Origin: Xenopus tropicalis | Taxonomy: Eukaryota > Chordata > Amphibia > Anura > Pipidae | DNA: 64,000 nt | Direction: 5' to 3' | Assembly: GCF_000004195.4 (NCBI RefSeq) | Contig: NC_030680.2 | Location: 139,871,545 to 139,935,544, forward strand | Shown here: positions 10,444 to 22,393 of the stretch, one piece after another | Layout: each line of letters starts with the position of its first letter | How positions within the stretch are numbered: the first letter of the stretch is position 1 | Notes under the pieces: generated by a model | Seen by the model: the letters and a program-made list of their open reading frames with translations, nothing else | What the model was told of the DNA's origin: nothing | Database searches by the model: none | Translations under genes and position numbers: made by a program

Positions 10444-11229
10444 ATAAGGCACAAGGTGTGGTGCGTGTTGGCATAGGGGGGCTCTGTAGTGCCATACGCA
10501 GCAGGAAGTACTGGACTCCCTCTGTGTGTTGCACCTATAAGCAGTGGCGCAGCTATAAAGGAGGCAGACCCGGTGGTCGCTGGGGGGCCCAGGGGTCAGG
10601 AGAGCCTGGACTGTGGGGTCTGCTTCCTCTATAGCATAGAAATCCCCCCTTCCCAGATGTTCTCCTACCCTGGAGCTGGGGGTGGGAGCTGGGGCAGGCA
10701 GGTGGGGGGTAGATCTGAGCAGGGTTATTTGTGTGTTCTGGGCCCCTCTGATGACTTGTGTGGGACTAGTACCACATACTTGTGTCACTGCCTGTAAGAG
10801 CTTAATCAGGGGTGGAACCACCGGGGGGTGGGGGGTGATTGCACCCGGGCCCATAAAACCCTATTAGAGACCTAGATGCTTGCGCTACTGGAGAAAACTG
10901 TGTCTGGAGGGTGGGGGGCCCCAGAACTAATAGTTATGTTTTTAAGCTCATTGTTGAGTCAAATACAAGTCTATGTCATACCCATGTGGCAGCTGTGGCC
11001 TTTTGTGCACAATTTACTAACCACCCCAAATCTCCGTGCTGTGGACGAAAATAAGTCCAGCAGGTGCAATTACACAAAATTCCGGCAAGGAATGTTGCAT
11101 TGTGGGTAAAAAAAATAAAATATGTCACACTGTCCAGATTGTTTTGCACACTTCTCCCCCATTAGCACCAATGTGACTGCAGAGGTTGTGTGTGAGTGAA
11201 TGGCTGTTACGGAATGACTCCCCCAGCTG

Positions 11230-11710
11230 AACTGTATGGCATAGGAAATAAGGGGCCCAGCGGCGAGCAGGGAAAGGGCAGTTTATTAAACAAATGTCCC
11301 CCCCCCAGTTAATTTGAAGGCATCATAAGTGAGAAAGAGCTCAGCTGCCCGGGTCTGGGTAATGGGCCTCATTGGGCTGCAAATGAAATGTCAAGTCGGC
11401 GGCTGCACCGAACGCTGTTTGATGGTCTCTCCCCAAGGGAACTTGTCTGCCCCCTGCCCAGACCTTTATAGGATGGATAACCCCCCCCACAAACAAAAAC
11501 CTAATAAAGCAGCTCAGCATTTGCATAAACCTGGGTAACGACGGAGAAGGAGAGAGTTAATGAAGGTATCAAACAGGTTGCAGTGTAATAGGGCAATGCT
11601 CATGTCATTATATGGGGATTAATAGAGTGATTAGAGTGCAGTCCTGCTGGCGGCTTTGATCAAAGTGCTGCTAGAGTCCTCCTGCGTTCAAGGACACACA
11701 ATGGGTAATT
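11230..11710. other. Non-repetitive island with TCF/LEF palindrome and octamer
   Basis: Includes a perfect octamer ATTTGCAT (11519-11526) and the palindrome CTTTGATCAAAG (11654-11665), which is a TCF/LEF consensus on both strands. No copies elsewhere in the window. Candidate regulatory element; no conservation data available. Confidence 0.35.
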
Positions 11711-12178
11711 GGGTCTCTGAATCAAAAGGTAACACGTTAATGGCAATAAATCTGCTTGGGAAGCAACAGCGCAGGCAGGGGGGTCGGCCCAGGGCAGCAC
11801 TGGGGGAGCTGGGATATGGTTATATGGTGCCATCAGGGGCAAACGTGCTGATACCTGGGAACCAATAGGAACGGGCAATATCTCCAGGCGTAAATAGCTG
11901 TTGGATGGAGTTTAAAGGGGAGATAAACTCTAGGTTTATTGTTCCTTTATCTTACATACAGGGGCCAAAGTTAAGCTGGCCATACACTGCCCGATATCAA
12001 TTATGAGGTCACCAAATGAGCAGATCTGGACCCGTTTTGGCCACCCACAAGTTGACTCCAAGGACAATGATTGGATCATAGAGGCAGGTTCAGATTGGCA
12101 TTCAAAATAGGCCCTGACATTTCAAGTACACAGAGGCCCAAACAACCCCCCCAGCCCAATAAATAGTGAATAGTCTTT

Positions 12179-12406
12179 AGGTGGCCATACACGGGCCGAT
12201 TGTAGCTGCAATATCGGTCCCTTCGACTGCTTATCGGCCCACGTAGGGGCACCAACGACGGGCCTGCCCGACTGATATCTGGCCCTGGGGCCAAACGACC
12301 AAATTAGCCTAAATTCCCCCGATATCGCCTAGATGGGAATATCAGGAGAAGATCCGCTCCCATGGCAACCTCGCCAAGCGAGAGATCTTGACGTGTATGG
12401 CCACCT
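12179..12406. repeat. Internally deleted string-of-hairpins MITE
   Basis: Ends AGGTGGCCATACACG and CGTGTATGGCCACCT are perfect inverted repeats. The interior retains GGCCTGCCCGACTGATATCT, CTGGGGCCAAACGACC, CCCCCGATATCGCC and TCGCCAAGCGAG but is about 120 bp shorter than the copy at 45176. A related fragment is at 11972-12050. Confidence 0.8.
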
Positions 12407-12999
12407 CAAGGCATCTTACGGCAGCCCCTCTGGCATTTGCCACAGATTGCCTATTGGATGAGGACCACCTCAATACACCAATGCAATCATTGTCGAACAG
12501 GAACATACAACCTGCTCAATTGATATCTGGCCAATTTTCATGCCAGACATTGGCCCAAACACAGGGCAATAAGCTTATGACATGGTCCAGAAAAAGGATA
12601 AAGGGGACTGAGATACAGGGGGTCTGGGGCCCCAATTTAAGTTGAAGCAAAGTATTTTAATTGGTGGTAAACTGCAACTCTCCACCTGCTGCTATAACTC
12701 CCAGCATCCCTTGCAGTCTTCAGCTTTCTGGCAGTGATGCAAAAGTTGCCAAAGTAGATGCCAACTTGCATTCATACTGGTGCAAAGTGTGTCCTGCTGC
12801 TTTGGGTACAATGTAATGCATCTGGAGGAAACTTTATGGGTGAAAACACAGCGATTTGCATCTGAATTGCAACGATGAGCCCTTATTTCTGGAAATAGGG
12901 TGCGCTGTCCCTTTAAATATACATTTCTGGCCGACATGGAGCGATTAAGAGTCTGTAGCCAATTACAAGTCCCAGTTACACAGAGCAGATCTCTTTGCA

Positions 13000-13560
13000 T
13001 TAATGGCCCCTACATCATACGTTAATGGGAGGGAACGCCTATGATGGTCGCATTAATGGCGAAGCAATTTGGTACCTTGTGTATAATCTCTCCTATTGCC
13101 CCATGAATAGCGATGATGCTCAGATAGCGGCTCATATTGTGTTCTCGCAATCGACTGCGGGCAGCGAGGAAACATCACCAGAAATAATATTACATCCCAC
13201 TTTTAATCTCCCCCTATCTCTCTTCTTGGCACTTTCTGGGCACTCGGCGCTCTCAGAGTGTTTACTGAAACAATTTCCGAAATTGCATCTCCTTTAATTG
13301 CCATTTAAGCCTCCCTATTCCCACCATCAATGCATCAATAAAAATATTAGTTTGAGCGACTGCGCGCCGCCGCGCCTATTATACATCATCTCGGCTGCCT
13401 CGTGGCCATGAGAATAGAAAGTCTGGCGGCTTGAATACACTTTGCAATAATTGCTGGTTATTCTGAAACATTAATGGGCCGGCGAGAAAGCGATACGATA
13501 AAGCGTTGGCTCTTCATTGCTCGCCGTCGCTGCACGTGCCAAAGGAAAGGGCACGAGAAA
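13000..13560. other. Non-repetitive island, strong candidate conserved non-coding element
   Basis: Repeated CATTAATGG/GTTAATGGG words, CAATAAAAATATTAG, a GC patch CTGCGCGCCGCCGCGCC (13362-13378) and retained CpGs in AT-rich surroundings. No shared repeat words and no convincing ORF. Confidence 0.35.
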
Positions 13561-13870
13561 AGAACACAAATGTATTTGGGAATAAATTTGGTATTTAAAG
13601 GGTAACTGTCATCTTGCGCCTCTCCCAGTGTCCCCTGTGGTGCATCATGAGTTCCAGCTCTATCCGACAGCTTCCCGGTGACCCAAGGTGGCCATATATG
13701 TAGAGCACTCACCGATACTGTACAATAGACTATACATAGGGTTGCCACTTGGCCGGTATGTGACTGGCCTTGTGGGTAAATCACCAGCTGGGGTTGGCAC
13801 CGGTATTGCAAATTTATAGAGATAATCCCTCCCTTTCCTGACCCTTCACACTGCCGATCACATTTTATAA

Positions 13871-14642
13871 CACGGATTGGCAAACTACGAGCCACATCCG
13901 GCCCGTTGGCCTTTTTAATCTGGCCCACCGACTCCGGGTCCCTTTAAATAATTTCTGGGTCCTGATTGGTTGTGCCCCGTGCGTGCGCATGAAGTCAGTA
14001 CACATGGGGCGCAACCATATAAAAGGATGCAGCGGGGAGCCGGGGAACAGACGCAGCCGAAGGATGGAGGGAGCCGCAGGTTGGGGAGATGGAGGATGCT
14101 GGGGGCGGAAGGACACTGGGAAGGACACTGGAGGATGCTGGGGAATGGAGCTGAAGGATGCTGGGGTGGGGAGCTGGAGGGTGCTGGGGAATGGAGCTGA
14201 AGGATGCTGGGGTGGGGAGCTGGAGGGTGCTGGGGAATGGAGCTGGAGGGTGCTGGGTGGGGAGCTGAAGGATGCTGGGGTGGGGAGCTGGAGGGTGCTG
14301 GAGAATGGAGCTGGAGGGTGCCGGGTGGGGAGCTGAAGGATGCTGGGGTGGGGAGCTGGAGGGTGCTGGGGAATGGAGCTGGAGGGTGCTGAGTGGGGAG
14401 CTGAAGGATGCTGGGGTGGGGAGCTGGAGGATGCTGGGGGGGAGCTGGAGGATGCTGGGGTTGGAAGCTGGAAAATGCTGGGGTGGGGAGCTGAGGGATG
14501 CTGGGGAGTGGAGCTGGAGGATGCTGGGGGGGAGCTGAGAGGCCCCGTGATTTCTGATGGCAGCCCTGGGCATAACTTTAGCCCGTCCCGTCCCGCCTGT
14601 GAGTCAATGTGGCCCCTGAGCCAAAAAGTTTGCCCACCCCTG
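13871..14642. mobile_element. Non-autonomous hAT-type transposon with palindromic promoter-like core and G-rich minisatellite
   Basis: Ends CACGGATTGGCAAACTACGA and AAGTTTGCCCACCCCTG are diverged inverted repeats of the CAGGGGTGGGCAAACT type. They are flanked by TTTTATAA and CTTTATAA (7 of 8 match), an 8-bp hAT-like duplication. Inside are a palindromic core with GGTTGTGCCCCGTG/CATGGGGCGCAACC (13968-14017), TGAAGTCA, and TATAAAAG at 14018, then a minisatellite at 14089-14541. Confidence 0.75.
14089..14541 (+). repeat. G-rich minisatellite, about 20 units of 22-23 bp
   Basis: Units of the type GGGGAGCTGGAGGGTGCTGG and GGAATGGAGCTGAAGGATGC alternate in a higher-order pattern of 2-3 units. Open frames up to 192 codons cross it on both strands only because of the repeat. 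G-runs of 3-6 on the plus strand could form G-quadruplexes. Confidence 0.9.
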
Positions 14643-14737
14643 CTTTATAACCATGAGCAACCCTCTGCTCCACCTATAACCCCACCCATGTATTGACCCC
14701 ATCCACCTTTCCCCTGCCAGCCCACCTATTTCCCCAC

Positions 14738-15098
14738 CTAGGGTTGCCACCTTTTTCTAATCATAATACTGGCCTTTGGATCTGGGGGGGGCTGTGCTGT
14801 AATTTGGGGGTTGGGGTTATGACATTAGGGGCAGGGAAATGGGTGGGCTGGGCAGGGAAAAGGCAAATGGGGCTAGCAAATGGGCGGGCAAGTAGGTGGA
14901 TTGGGTGGGGAAATTGGCAGAGTATAGGTGGTGCCTGTGATTATAAAGGCTGATTGGCAGTAAGGGTCAGGAAAGGGAGGGATTTATAGGGTATTACAAA
15001 TGCCAAGTACATTGCCAGTAAATCTGTAATATCGGTGCTGGCCCTAGCTAGAGATTTACTGGCCAGGGTTGTTAAATACCGGCCAGGTGGCAACCCTA
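14738..15098. repeat. MITE with AGGGTTGCCACCT ends
   Basis: Left CTAGGGTTGCCACCTTTTTC, right GGCCAGGTGGCAACCCTA; the interior shares ACTGGCCTTTGGAT and GCTGGCCCTAGCTAGAGATT with the family. Confidence 0.8.
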
Positions 15099-15662
15099 TG
15101 GCAAATAAACAAGTTCCCTTCTCGCTGTTGGATATTTGCAGCTAAATCAGACCGCGGGGCTGGGGGGGGTGAGTTTATTGGGATAAATATCCCATATCCC
15201 GTACAGCAGGGCCGGCTATACACACGCCAGTTACTGAGGGAAGGGGCCGAGGCCCAGTGCCAACAGCATCAGAACTACATACAGGCCTGGCAATAAATAC
15301 ATATGGACAGAACTACATATCTGCGGCACCCATGCCATTCTTTTGGACAACAAACGCAACTAAACTTTCTCTTCCAGGCTTAGGTGATCGACTCTGAGGG
15401 GAATCGTGTGACTAAATATAACATAACTAATAAGGGGCCGTGCTCTTATCCAGGAGGGGATCAGTGAGCTTCACTCTTCCCAAGCTATATCCAACACTTG
15501 TATTACTGGAGCCACAGTCTTTAGAGATACACTGATACCTACCAATACTAGGGTGGCCACCTATTTATGTGACTAATATTGGCCTTTGGATTAGAGAGCA
15601 GGATGTGATGTCATTTGATGGCGGGTCTATGACATAAGGGGGGACATGAGCGGGGTGGGCAG

Positions 15663-15823
15663 GGCAAAGGTGAATGGGACTGGTAAATGGGTGGGCCTCC
15701 TATATCTCCTGGTATATATATCTACTGCCAGGGGCGTAACTACAGAGCAAGCAGACCCTGCGGCTGTAAGGGGCCCAGGAGATATAGGAGGCCCACCCAT
15801 TTACCAGTCCCATTCACCTTGCC
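15663..15823. repeat. Inverted repeat, 49-bp arms around a 62-bp loop
   Basis: Left arm (15663-15712) ends GGTGGGCCTCCTATATCTCC; right arm (15775-15823) begins CCAGGAGATATAGGAGGCCC. The two match with a single one-base indel. The loop contains the dispersed GGGGCGTAACTACAGAG sequence. Confidence 0.8.
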
Positions 15824-15897
15824 CCTGTCTAGCCCGCTCATCTCCTGGTAGGGCTGGGCTGAACTGTAGGCAGTCCATTGGTATTAACAGTGTTCTA

Positions 15898-18330
15898 CAT
15901 AGGATTTCTTTGGCATTGGGCTTAAATCAGTGCTGTAATTGGTCCTGTAGGTATCTGTAGTTTATGTATCTGTATATATTCCATAGGATTCCCTCAGTGC
16001 CGGGCTGAACTCTATACTGTCTGTAGATATCTGTAGTTTATGTATCTGTATATATTCCATAGGATTCCCTCAGTGCCGGGCTGAACTCTATACTGTCTGT
16101 AGATATCTGTAGTTTATGTATCTGTATATATTCCATAGGATTCCCTCAGTGCCGGGCTGAACTCTATACTGTCTGTAGGTACCTGTAGTTTATGTATCTG
16201 TATATATTCCATAGGATCCCTCAGTGCCGGGCTGAACTCTATACTGTCTGTAGGTATCTGTAGTTTATGTATCTGTATATATTCCATAGGATCCCTCAGT
16301 GCCGGACTGAACTCTATACTGTCTGTAGGTATCTGTAGTTTATGTATCTGTATATATTCCATCGGATCCCTCAGTGCCGGACTGAACTCTATAGTATACT
16401 GTCTGTAGGTATCTTTAGTTTATGTATCTGTATATATTCCATAGGATCCCTCAGTGCCGGACTGAACTCTATACTGTCTGTAGGTATCTGTAGTTTATGG
16501 TATTTGTATATATTCCATAGGATCCCTCAGTGCTGGACTGAACTCTATACTGTCTGTAGGTATCTGTAGTTTATGTATATGTATATATTCCATATGATCC
16601 CTCAGTGCTGGACTGAACTCTATACTTTCTGTAGGTATCTGTAGTTTATGGTATTTGTATATATTCCATAGGATCCCTCAGTGCCAGGCTGAACTCTATA
16701 CTGTCTGTAGGTATCTGTAGTTTATGTATCTGTGTATATTCCATAGGATTCCCTCAGTGCCGGGCTGAACTCTATACTGTCTGTAGGTATCTGTAGTTTA
16801 TGTATCTGTATATATTCCATAGGATCCCTCAGTGATGGACTGAACTCTATACTGTCTGTAGGTATCTGTAGTTTATGTATCTGTATATATTCCATAGGAT
16901 TCCCTCAGTGTTGGGCTGAACTCTATACTGTCTGTAGGTATCTGTAGTTTATGTAACTGTATATATTCCATAGGATTCCCTCAGTGCCGGGCTGAACTCT
17001 ATACTGTCTGTAGATATCTGTAGTTTATGTATCTGTGTATATTCCATAGGATTCCCTCAGTGCCGGGCTGAACTCTATACTGTCTGTAAGTATCTGTAGT
17101 TTATGGTATTTGTATATATTCCATAGGATCCCTCAGTGCCGGACTGAACTCTATACTGTCTGTAGGTATCTGTAGTTTATGTATCTGTATATATTACATA
17201 GGATTCCCTCAGTGCCGGGCTGAACTCTATACTGTCTGTAAGTATCTGTAGTTTATGGTATTTGTATATATTCCATAGGATCCCTCAGTGCCGGACTGAA
17301 CTCTATACTGTCTGTAGGTATCTGTAGTTTATGTATCTGTATATATTACATAGGATCCCTCAGTGCCAGGCTGAACTTTATACTGTCTGTAGGTATCTGT
17401 AGTTTATGGTTTTTGTATATATTCCATAGGATCCCTCAGTGTCAGGCTGAACTCTATACTGTCTGTAGGTATCTGTAGTTTATGTATCTGTATATATTCC
17501 ATAGGATCCCTCAGTGCCGGGCTGAACTCTATACTGTCTGTAGGTATCTGTAGTTTATGTATCTGTATATATTCCATAGGATTCCCTCAGTGCCAGACTG
17601 AACTCTATACTGTCTGTAGGTAACTGTAGTTTATGTATCTGTGTATATTCCATAGGATCCCTCAGTGCCGGGCTGAACTCTATACTGTCTGTAGGTATCT
17701 GTAGTTTATGTATCTGTATATATTCTATAGGATCCCTCAGTGCCGGGCTGAACTCTATACTGTCTGTAGGTATCTGTAGTTTATGTATCTGTATATATTC
17801 CATAGGATCCCTCAGTGCCGGGCTGAACTCTATACTGTCTGTAGGTATCTGTAGTTTATGTATCTGTATATATTCCATAGGATCCCTCAGTGCCGGGCTG
17901 AACTCTATACTGTCTGTAGGTATCTGTAGTTTATGTATCTGTATATATTCCATAGGATCCCTCAGTGCCGGGCTGAACTCTATACTGTCTGTAGGTACCT
18001 GTAGTTTATGTATCTGTATATATTCCATAGGATCCCTCAGTGCCGGGCTGAACTCTATACTGTCTGTAGGTATCTGTAGTTTATGTATCTGTATATATTC
18101 CATAGGATCCCTCAGTGCCGGGCTGAACTCTATACTGTCTGTAGGTACCTGTAGTTTATGTATCTGTATATATTCCATAGGATCCCTCAGTGCTGGGCTG
18201 AACTCTATACTGTCTGTAGGTATCTGTAGTTTATGTATCTGTATATATTCCATAGGATCCCTCAGTGCTGGACTGAACTCTATACTGTCTGTAAGTATCT
18301 GTAGTTTATGGTATTTGTGTATATTTTCAG
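15898..18330. repeat. 75-bp satellite array, about 32 copies
   Basis: Consensus pieces in order: AGGATCCCTCAGTGCCGGGC, TGAACTCTATACTGTCTGTA, GGTATCTGTAGTTTATGTAT, CTGTATATATTCCAT. Some units are 76 bp (GGATTCCCTC). The first unit (15898-15960) is diverged and the last is broken at 18320. Many units carry GGATCC. The last dozen units are the most alike, suggesting recent homogenisation at that end. Confidence 0.95.
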
Positions 18331-20100
18331 TGCATCTCACATTCCTCTCTTCAAAGCCCCATGTTGGCATGCACGCCCAAGCACCACTGACTGACACTGC
18401 TGGGGGATGTGTAACCTATGGCCCTCCCGATTCTATTGAACTACAGCTCCCAGCCTCCCCTTTGGCCAAAGTCTGCCAGAGCATTGTGGGAGCTGTCATT
18501 CCACAAGACATGAAAGCCCCCCCGCCTGCATTATCTCTGCTGCCCAGCATTTAAGTGAAATGAGATTCCGCACATTCAGTATCACAAATGGAAAAGTCAT
18601 TAAGAGGAATAAAACACTGTATTAGGCACCCAGACCTCAGCTTTCCCCCCAATTATCTCTCCCTAGCCTGGCACCCGCGATACCCTGCCGCTGTCTGCTG
18701 ATACTGGCAAAATATAATTGTTATGTACTGTAAACCTGCTGCCCTCGGGATATTGATGGAAATGAGAATGCCAGCCTCTGCCTATACCCTGCTGGGAGTG
18801 AGCACAGATTAGAAACCATTGGACAAGGCCTGCCATTGCTTTCTCTGGCTCTGCCCCTATTCCATTTGGAGCTTAACCCTGTCACTGCCACATTTGGCAT
18901 GAATGCCTGCCTCTCAAAGGCTTCAACCATGGTCTAAAATGCAGGGGGGGGGGGAGGGGGGAGGGGGAGGAATGACCCCCTAATAAGCCATTGCTATAGA
19001 ATCCCTAGAATAAAATATCTTGAATTCCTATTCTTTGGTTTATATGGTATAAATCATGGAAGAAACATCCTCTAATACCTTAGCTCCAAAATTCGTGTGT
19101 GAAATGAGTAAAAAAGATCATATCATGTAAGGGATAGGCTGGGAGCTCCATCTACTGGCCATAGGTGGTCACTGCAGCAAAAGAATATGAATGTTTTACT
19201 ACAGGCAGTGTGTAGTAAGGTAAATGATGCAGTGCTCACAGTTGTAAAGCTTTAGATATGCTCGTTAGGGGTTATTTACTCATTGGTTCGTTTACGTTTA
19301 CTTGTAATTAGTATTTATCTAACTATATACCCAGGAAATAAAGGTACTCCTAGTGGCTTTATAGTAAGGAGTGGCTGCTGGGGGGGGGCTCAGGGGGCAT
19401 GGGGGTGGGGTATATTCATGCTAAGGTTCTGTGTTTGGCAATCAGTAGCTTTATAGCTGACAGGAGACATTGTATTAACCAGTTAATAAGCCAATATTAT
19501 AAACTCACTTACTGGGACACATATGGCAGCTCCTACCTTGTCTGCAAGTTGCTTGGTACAGAGATTAATGCTCTCTAGAGCCAAGTAGGGGCAGTGCCAG
19601 CTGTTACAGAAGCCAAGCATGGCAGGGACAAAGCCAAGAAGGTGATCGTTGTATTAAAGTTTTTTCTTTTTTAAATTCAATAAATTTTTATTAAAACAAG
19701 GCAGAAAAGAGTACAGGCTTTTATTAAAGTTTTTACTGCATATTGACTCATTTCATTCTATGGGGGGAAACATATGAAAGGAATGGGGTGTTCCTGGCAT
19801 CTGGAACGTAGTACAGAACAGTAACAGTTAATTCGGGGGGGGACGAGTAGAACGAGAACTGATAGAAAAAAAGTGTCAGTTTTCATAGACCGACAGCCCC
19901 CTCTAGTGGTCATGGATAACAATGGCACAGATTACAAGACCTATAATGTGGGGGGAGATCCATAAATTGGCCGCACACATGGACAGACTGGTTGGGCAGT
20001 TGACCGATTTTTTTTTTTTTTTTATTCAAAACACTGCGCTCTTGCTTTAGGTGCATCAAAAAGGTGCAAAATATAAAATAAAGGTCCCTATATATGCTGT
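18331..20100. other. Intergenic DNA without recognised genes
   Basis: 18540-18930 is non-repetitive. A G-rich purine run is at 18944-18970, T/A runs are near 19660-19690 and a poly-T run near 20010-20023. No coding signal. Confidence 0.4.
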
Positions 20101-20880
20101 AACCAGCAGGGGGCACTGGAGAAGCCCAGTGGATGGGAGTTTGCCCATAAGCTGTTTGTGTATATATTACTTGTATGTTATACAGGGACCCATAAGCAAC
20201 TTTCCAATTGGTCTTATTTATTTTGCTTTACTTTTCAGTTATTAGCCTATAGTTATTTCCAGCCTGCAATGGAATATGCTGTCTGTCTATGACACTAAGT
20301 AACCACAAGGCAGAACAATTCTATGGTCACTTTATTGCTTCCTTTTCCCACCATCCCCTATTGATCTTCCAGTTGGACTTGGAAACTGCTGCCTGGTTGC
20401 TAGGGTAATGAAACCCTAAGAACAAGATAAGCCAGGGAGCTACTACAAAAATAAATGAATTATTATATTATAATACTGAGACCTACAGTTAATTTTAAAG
20501 GGCACGTCAACCCAAAAAATAATTTTACCTAAGAAAATAGCTCTAAGCAACTTTCAAATGCTTTAAAAGTTATTTGTAAACGTAATTGCTGTTGAAAGCA
20601 GCATTCCTCTGACTGGTTCTGATTTAAACAATGTTGCAAAGCTCAGTCTCCTCCAGCAAGGCAGGTCTGTCAGTCGGCTGCCTTGTGTTACATTGTTTCA
20701 ACAGTCAGTGCTACCAAGCCAGAGAATAGAGAAGGACTGGCAAACACTGCTTCTAATAGCAATTATAAATACAAATATATACTGCCTGGTTGCTAGGGTA
20801 ATTTGGACCCTAGCAACCAGAGAGCTGCTGAACAAAAAAGCAAAACCATTCACAAATAATTAATGAACACCAATAGCAAA
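20100..20880. repeat. Dispersed repeats downstream of ppp4r2
   Basis: Two blocks (20130-20480 and 20505-20880) carry the words GCTGCCTGGTTGCTAGGGTA, AGCAACTTTCCAATTGG and AGCAACTTTCAAATGC. These recur in modified form at 33115-33330 and 43375-43500. Confidence 0.55.
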
Positions 20881-20976
20881 TGGTCTCAGACGTGAGCTTT
20901 CCCTATGAGATATTATTAAAATGTCCAGGGCAGAGCGAAAGATAAAAACCACCAACATTGATTTGTGTACTTTACT

Positions 20977-20989
20977 TTTATTTTTTATT
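20977..20989 (-). terminator. Distal polyadenylation signals of ppp4r2
   Basis: Two AATAAA hexamers on the minus strand 7 nt apart, followed by ACACAAATCA and then a GT-rich downstream element, the usual layout of a vertebrate cleavage site. Confidence 0.55.
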
Positions 20990-22247
20990 ATTTTTTTTTC
21001 ATTTTTTTTAGGTGCATATATTTGATAAAAATTTACTCCGGGACTTTTAATAACATTAATATTTATTGCTTCATATGAATACTGTATTGAAAGCCCAAGC
21101 ATTCGGTTTACACACAGAAATTATACAATTATAGAACGTTTCACAAAGGCAGTGAACACTTGTTACATTCTACAAAATCTACTTTACAGAAATTTAAAAA
21201 TTCTAAATATCAAAAAAGCTATAAGTTGAAGAAAAAACCAGGTAGAAATTTGGCAGCCAGCAACAAAAAAAAAAAAAAAAGAAAGTTTCAGACTAAATCA
21301 ACTTCAGAGGAGGTCAGAAAAACAAAAATAATAAAGGCAGAATAAATGGGTTAAGAGCGGCTATTTGTGCTTTGAGCTGGTTGGAGAGATCTCTCATCGC
21401 TGGCTGTCACAGGAGGGTGTTCAAAAATATTCAGTTCACTTCAAAAATGTGATAGAAATGACGGCGGTCTCGAGAACTGAAACGTACGCACTGCCGATAC
21501 CGGCGAGAACGACAGCACTGCCATTGCATACGGCAGAAAGGACCTAAATGCCTTGAAAATTTCAAAGAAAAAACAAAAAAGTACCTTTCAAACACCGCTG
21601 CCCCCCCCCCTCCCCAGATCTGCAAGTGTCAATCATACAAAAAAAAAAAACCCCAACACGTCGAGTGCAGTTTCCCCTAATAAGCGCATTCTCTCATAAA
21701 TAAAATGGGAAAAAACAAAACAAAAAACACTCTGGCACCTCCAAAAGAACTAAAAACGTACACAAAATACGGCGGTTCGATCACTTGGAATGTGTGGAAA
21801 TTAGGATTTTTGCAGCGTCCGTTCCCCCACCGCGAGGCTTGTGTAGATTTGTTTCTAAAAAAAGGCAAAAAAGGAAAAAACTTTGCTGACTGATCGTTGA
21901 GCAGAAAAGGGAAAGAAAACCATATTTCCAATATTACGCTTCTTGAAAAAAATATAACGGTTTAAACGCCGATACCACGAACAGATGAAATGAACTGAAA
22001 GAACACAAAGGACAACAAAAAGCTCGTTTTCTAAGAACGTAATGTGGAAACCTCCAAAGTTGCGGTGGAAATGAGTAGCCTTCCAGTTTAAAAACACTTT
22101 CTAAACAAGAATAATAAAAAAAAAAAAAAAAAGAAGAAATCTATACAGAAACCATTGTTTTTACCCAACTGAGAACTCAGCGGCGCGCGCAGAACCTGAA
22201 GGCGCAGATTCACAGTCTTAGAAAGGGAAAAATAAAGCTCGTTCGGT

Positions 22248-22253
22248 TTTTAT
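22248..22253 (-). terminator. Possible proximal polyadenylation signal of ppp4r2
   Basis: AATAAA on the minus strand about 140 nt after the stop codon. It could give a short 3'UTR isoform; unproven. Confidence 0.3.
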
Positions 22254-22393
22254 TCCAGAGGAGTTTGTGGTTTAATTGCCTTTTGAAAAACTAAAAGGTC
22301 CAACTTTTTTTTGTTTTTGTTTTTTTACATAAAATTTGTTTTATACAGTGTAAAAACAGAACTGTCTGGAAAATACTGGTGTGTCGGCAGCGG

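Larger units (their letters stand above)
20957..22393 (-). other. ppp4r2: Probable ppp4r2 3'UTR
   Basis: About 1.4 kb directly after the ppp4r2 stop, free of the repeat families that crowd both sides, AT-rich with many A/T homopolymer runs. It probably ends near 20,957 because paired AATAAA signals (minus strand, 20989-20984 and 20982-20977) are followed by a GT-rich stretch (GTTGGTGGTTTTT). An earlier AATAAA (minus, 22253-22248) would give a short 3'UTR of about 150 nt. The extent is inferred from signals only; no transcript evidence is available here. Confidence 0.55.

Noticed and set aside
13983..14696. ORFs of 88-192 codons on both strands
   Set aside because: Translation of the 22-23-bp G-rich minisatellite inside a hAT-type element.
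17555..18397. 280-codon minus-strand ORF of 25-residue repeats
   Set aside because: It is the translation of the 75-bp satellite (period divisible by 3); no start context, splice structure or family resemblance.
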